Assembly (NCBI GenBank): GCA_019323235.1
Contig: JAHWHN010000164.1
Location: forward strand, 1-9,732
DNA: 9,732 bases
Origin: Candidatus Woesearchaeota archaeon
Lineage (GTDB): Archaea; Nanobdellota; Nanobdellia; Woesearchaeales; JABIAG01
Direction of reading: 5' to 3'
In this document: piece by piece, positions 6,938 through 9,732 of the stretch
Layout: each line of letters begins with the position of its first letter
Position numbering within the stretch: the stretch's first letter is position 1
The notes under the pieces: generated by a model
What the model was told of the DNA's origin: nothing
Seen by the model: the letters and a program-made list of their open reading frames with translations, nothing else
Database searches by the model: none
Made by a program: the position numbers and the translations under genes

Positions 6938-7357
6938 ATGGACATTCCACAACAAAATCCACCGGAAATGCAACAAGAAGCTCCAAAAAAGAGCAAGAAA
7001 GATGTAATTGATCCAGAAATAATTTCATTAAAAGAAGAATTGAAGAGAATTTTTGTTGGAATTAAGTCTATTGAAGATAAAATGATGAATTTAGATAATA
7101 GAGTTAATGTTATTGAGAATAATTTAATTGCTACTAAAAAAACATTAAATACTGAGTCTAAGGCCTTAAGTTCTAGAATTTTAGATAATTTAAAGGAAAT
7201 TGATTTAATTAAAAAAAGTGTAACTGAAGTTGTTGCTGATTTAAAGAATTTCGCAAGAGTTGAAGAAGTTGCAACAATCAGAAAATATTTGGATTTATGG
7301 GAACCTTTGAATTTTGTAACTAGAGAAGAATTAGATGACAGACTTTCTAATAATTGA
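6938..7357 (+). CDS. Small coiled-coil protein divergent from the secretion ATPase, 139 aa
   Basis: No family is assigned. The first 20 residues are proline- and glutamine-rich and likely disordered (MDIPQQNPPEMQQEAPKK). A coiled coil then runs from about residue 25 to 105, with heptad-like hydrophobic spacing in segments such as IKSIEDKMMNLDNRVNVIEN and ALSSRILDNLKEIDLIKK. The protein ends in a compact, aromatic module, IRKYLDLWEPLNFVTREELD, which has the look of a conserved docking segment. There is no membrane segment. The ATG at 6938 is preferred over an upstream TTG at 6929, since no ribosome site favours the TTG. Sharing a divergent promoter region with the pilus-type ATPase suggests an accessory role, perhaps analogous to the coiled-coil archaellum ring proteins (FlaX or FlaC/D/E), but sequence similarity to those is not evident by eye. 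Confidence 0.75.
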   Translation: MDIPQQNPPEMQQEAPKKSKKDVIDPEIISLKEELKRIFVGIKSIEDKMMNLDNRVNVIENNLIATKKTLNTESKALSSRILDNLKEIDLIKKSVTEVVADLKNFARVEEVATIRKYLDLWEPLNFVTREELDDRLSNN

Positions 7358-7381
7358 TTAAGTAAAATATATTTTAGAAAA

Positions 7382-7390
7382 CTATATATA
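7382..7390 (+). promoter_or_regulatory. TATA-like box of the four-hairpin membrane protein
   Basis: CTATATATA predicts a start near 7412, right at the ribosome site and ten bases before the ATG. The gene therefore seems to have its own promoter and a very short leader, rather than being read only from the upstream coiled-coil gene. Confidence 0.45.
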
Positions 7391-7412
7391 CTAGCTTATA
7401 GATTATTTTAGT

Positions 7413-7418
7413 GGTGAT
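7413..7418 (+). promoter_or_regulatory. Shine-Dalgarno site GGTGAT
   Basis: GGTGAT matches the archaeal anti-Shine-Dalgarno sequence and lies three bases before the ATG at 7422. It supports that start and is the strongest ribosome site in the window. Confidence 0.6.
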
Positions 7419-7421
7419 ATT

Positions 7422-8183
7422 ATGGATTTTAAAACTTCAAAAAAAATTTATTTAATTGGTTCAATCATTTTAATCATTGAAGCATTAGGGATTTTCTTCG
7501 ACTTTTTCGCAGGAACTGATGAATTTATGCTTAGTATGGCAAGTATTGAACTTATTTTAGTTGGTATAGCCTTAATGATGATTTCAAAAGCCGATGTTGT
7601 TAAAAAAGGATTATTTAGCAAAAAAGAAATCGGAGTTATGCAATTAGTTATTGGAATTATTGCATTTATTATTTCTCTAACAGGATTATTGATTAATGGA
7701 ATTAAAAGTCAAGATATTTTATTATCAGCTAGAAACTCAGAAGCTGCTTTTCTACTAGTATCAATCTATCTTATTGCTTCATCAATGCCAAATCTTAAGA
7801 AAAAGTTTAAATGTGAAAAATCATTAGGAATAACTCAATTAATTATTGGATTATTAATTTCTTTTGGAGCATTATGGGTTGGATTTTTCAATCAAGGATT
7901 TATTAAAATCTTAACAAGTTTAACTTTTATTGAAGGTTTAATTACATCAATATTAGTTGGAGCTTATATGATTGTATCTTCAATTTCAAGGTTAGAGAAG
8001 AAGAATTTATTAAGAACTCAGAAGAATTTATCAAAGTTAATTCTTTTAGCAGGTCTTTTTGGTTTAGCTTTTGGAACATCTTATAGTTCTGGAGGAATTT
8101 TATATGCCTCAGGAATTATTTCTTCATTAACAGGAACTTGGGGATTACTAAACGCTTCTAAGAATGTAAGTAAAAAGAAATAA
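7422..8183 (+). CDS. Integral membrane protein of four repeated hairpins, 253 aa
   Basis: I do not recognise a named family. The protein appears to be four tandem copies of a unit of about 60 residues, each with two membrane helices ended by lysine-rich cytosolic turns: residues 5-62, 64-127, 129-193 and 196-250. The second and third copies align well by eye: EIGVMQLVIGIIAFIISLTG with LGITQLIIGLLISFGALWVG, and FLLVSIYLIASSMPNLKKK with SILVGAYMIVSSISRLEKK. The first copy shares the pattern IELILVGIALMMISKADVVKK, and the fourth is the most diverged. About eight membrane helices result, with both ends cytosolic. No catalytic or ion-binding residues stand out; helices are Gly/Ser/Ile-rich. A T-rich tract follows the stop. 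A role as a membrane scaffold or small-molecule channel is possible, but no evidence decides. Confidence 0.85.
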   Translation: MDFKTSKKIYLIGSIILIIEALGIFFDFFAGTDEFMLSMASIELILVGIALMMISKADVVKKGLFSKKEIGVMQLVIGIIAFIISLTGLLINGIKSQDILLSARNSEAAFLLVSIYLIASSMPNLKKKFKCEKSLGITQLIIGLLISFGALWVGFFNQGFIKILTSLTFIEGLITSILVGAYMIVSSISRLEKKNLLRTQKNLSKLILLAGLFGLAFGTSYSSGGILYASGIISSLTGTWGLLNASKNVSKKK

Positions 8184-8184
8184 T

Positions 8185-8210
8185 TCTTTTTATTTTTATT
8201 TTATTTTTTT
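8185..8210 (+). terminator. T-rich terminator tract
   Basis: Starting two bases after the stop codon, the sequence is almost pure T, with only scattered A and one C, and ends in a seven-T run. There is no hairpin. This is the classic form of an archaeal intrinsic terminator and separates the four-hairpin gene from the next transcript. Confidence 0.6.
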
Positions 8211-8292
8211 ATAATATTTTGTTCTAATTAAAAACATTAATACAGCATCATTAATTTAATTACATTCTGAGCATAAATATTCTTTCGAAACA

Positions 8293-8300
8293 TTTATATA
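8293..8300 (+). promoter_or_regulatory. TATA box of the secreted coiled-coil gene, leaderless spacing
   Basis: TTTATATA is centred 26-27 bp before the ATG at 8323, and no Shine-Dalgarno site is present between them. This is the best TATA box and the clearest leaderless layout in the window. Confidence 0.6.
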
Positions 8301-8322
8301 TTAATTTACCAAAAATGAACAT

Positions 8323-9732
8323 ATGAATTCCAGAAATGTTAAGATTCTTAAGATTATTTCCATCTTATTATTAGTAGTTATTTTTTCAACAAGTGTTTTG
8401 GCTGCGTCAAGGCTCGATAGAGTAATGGATGGCATTACAAGTGTTCTAAGTAAGAAAATTTCGTTAAATAATTATGATGGTGGAGAATCAACTGCACAGT
8501 TCTGGGTTTTCTTAGCAGTTTGGGGTGTTTTATTTGGATTCATTTATGCGTTATTAACTAGTGAAAAAATTGTTGGTGAAGGAAAACCATTAGCATATAT
8601 GGGAAACAATCCAAAAATTGCTAAAGTTATAGCTTTATGTATGGCTATATTAACAATTTACACAATACCAATCTCTTGGTTTGGAGGAATTCTTATTTGG
8701 GGTATAATCTTACTTCTAGGATTTTATGGTTTTAGAATGGTAAGATTCTTGATGAAATACAATACAGAATTAGCAAAAGAAAACAGAAAATTAGAAAGAG
8801 AAGATAAAGCAGATATTAATCAACACAGAACAGAAATGAAAGCAATCAAGGAAACATCAGATATATTAGATGTTGATCACGATAACCCAAAAAAAGTAAT
8901 GGATGATGCAATTGAAAATGTTGACAAAATAAGTTTTCCTTCTACAATTGAAGAAGCAAGCTTAACAAATGTTGCAAGTATATTAAGTAACTTAGCTGTT
9001 TCATTGCCAGTATTTAAAAATGAAAATATAAAATTTGTTTATGAATCAGATTCATTAAAAGGACCTGAATTACTTAAAAAAATAAATGATAAACTTTCTG
9101 CATTAAAAGAATTTGTTAATAGAATGAGAAGTGGCAATTCTTCAAAAGACTATGAATTTTATAGAACAAAGAAAGAGAATCTAGAAAAACAATACAAAGG
9201 CGAAATTGCTAGAAACCCAACTATGCGAAGAGAAATTTATCACCAAGATGTAAGTGAATTAGAAGACCTCCGTAAATATATAGATAATACATACAACACA
9301 GCAGTTGCAAAAATTAATTCTTTAGAAAGTAGTCTTAAAAAATTTGAAACAAATAAAGACTATGCAAGTTTAGACCGATTTAGAAAAGATTTAATCATAG
9401 ACAAGAATGATTTAGAAAGAGAGATTAGAATTTTCATAAATAAAGAAAAAACAATCTTAAGTGAATTTCAAAGTCATCTTAAACTATTTAAAGAAGAATT
9501 TGAAGAAGGTATTGAAAACGCTGAAAATACATTAAAAGAAATGGAAAATTTGAGTAATGAATTCAGTAAATTAAAAGCAAATATAAAAGATAAGAAAATG
9601 AAAAAAAGAGGTTCATTTATCAATCCAAAGAGACAAAATGATAATATGAACGAAATAAAGACTGTGTTAGGAAATCTCGTAAAGGCCTATGATAATGACT
9701 TTAAGAATAAATTAGATGATCAAATAAATAAA
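8323..9732 (+). CDS. Membrane-anchored coiled-coil protein, N-terminal signal and three membrane segments (3' end outside window)
   Basis: The frame is open for 470 codons to the last base, so the C-terminus is missing. Residues 1-27 form a signal peptide-like start: basic NSRNVKILK, a hydrophobic stretch IISILLLVVIFSTSV, then an A-X-A-type site at VLA|AS. A short segment of about 30 residues follows, then membrane helices at about 60-79 (FWVFLAVWGVLFGFIYALL), 98-118 and 119-140 (the latter pair joined by SWFGG). From about residue 143 onward the protein is soluble, charged and largely helical, with coiled-coil-like stretches around 145-180, 250-295 and 308-425 (for example VSELEDLRKYIDNTYNTAV and FKEEFEEGIENAENTLKEME). 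I do not recognise the family. By the positive-inside rule the basic RMVRFLMKY after the last helix places the coiled coil in the cytosol. If so, this may be a membrane-tethered scaffold. Confidence 0.85.
   Translation, partial: MNSRNVKILKIISILLLVVIFSTSVLAASRLDRVMDGITSVLSKKISLNNYDGGESTAQFWVFLAVWGVLFGFIYALLTSEKIVGEGKPLAYMGNNPKIAKVIALCMAILTIYTIPISWFGGILIWGIILLLGFYGFRMVRFLMKYNTELAKENRKLEREDKADINQHRTEMKAIKETSDILDVDHDNPKKVMDDAIENVDKISFPSTIEEASLTNVASILSNLAVSLPVFKNENIKFVYESDSLKGPELLKKINDKLSALKEFVNRMRSGNSSKDYEFYRTKKENLEKQYKGEIARNPTMRREIYHQDVSELEDLRKYIDNTYNTAVAKINSLESSLKKFETNKDYASLDRFRKDLIIDKNDLEREIRIFINKEKTILSEFQSHLKLFKEEFEEGIENAENTLKEMENLSNEFSKLKANIKDKKMKKRGSFINPKRQNDNMNEIKTVLGNLVKAYDNDFKNKLDDQINK

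Noticed and set aside
6938..7357. Assignment of the coiled-coil protein as FlaC, FlaD or FlaE
   Set aside because: The FlaC/D/E signature domain is not visible; only the general coiled-coil character and location fit, so no name is given.
1..9732. CRISPR array, insertion sequence or phage module
   Set aside because: No regularly spaced direct repeats, no transposase or phage structural protein, and no terminal inverted repeats could be seen on either strand.

Overview
The window reads as an AT-rich archaeal chromosome segment, most likely from a small-genome DPANN-type lineage (Woesearchaeota/Pacearchaeota-like). The assignment rests on TATA-like boxes about 25 bp upstream of several start codons with no room for a leader (leaderless mRNAs), other genes with GGTGA/GAGG Shine-Dalgarno sites, a tRNA-Phe whose D-arm and anticodon-arm pattern is archaeal in style, and a paired archaeal FlaI-like ATPase and FlaJ-like membrane platform. 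The lineage below domain level is inference; no rRNA or marker gene is present.

Layout. Positions 1-339 (minus) hold the 5' part of a winged-helix regulator that runs off the left edge. Divergent from it lies a 220-residue cytosolic protein of unknown function (438-1100, plus), followed by tRNA-Phe(GAA) with encoded CCA (1141-1217), an 89-residue membrane protein (1277-1546) and a 244-residue helical unknown (1616-2350). The plus-strand genes then converge, with a 12-bp gap, on a minus-strand two-gene operon: a 763-residue type II/IV secretion ATPase (4554-6845) followed by an overlapping 733-residue T2SSF-type membrane protein (2363-4564). Divergent from the ATPase is a small coiled-coil protein (6938-7357), then a protein built from four similar membrane hairpins (7422-8183), and finally a large secreted/membrane coiled-coil protein (8323 to the right edge, open-ended).

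How they fit. The ATPase and platform form the motor core of an archaeal type IV pilus-like, archaellum-like or Tad-like machine. No pilin, prepilin peptidase or other archaellum gene is visible here, so the filament it assembles is unknown. The ATPase has about 200 extra N-terminal residues, and the platform carries a four-cysteine loop between two membrane segments. The divergent coiled-coil protein is the most natural candidate for an accessory factor, but that link is only positional. The rest of the window is conserved-looking but unrecognised membrane and helical proteins. There is no CRISPR array, insertion sequence or phage module, and no gene-free gap longer than 300 bases.
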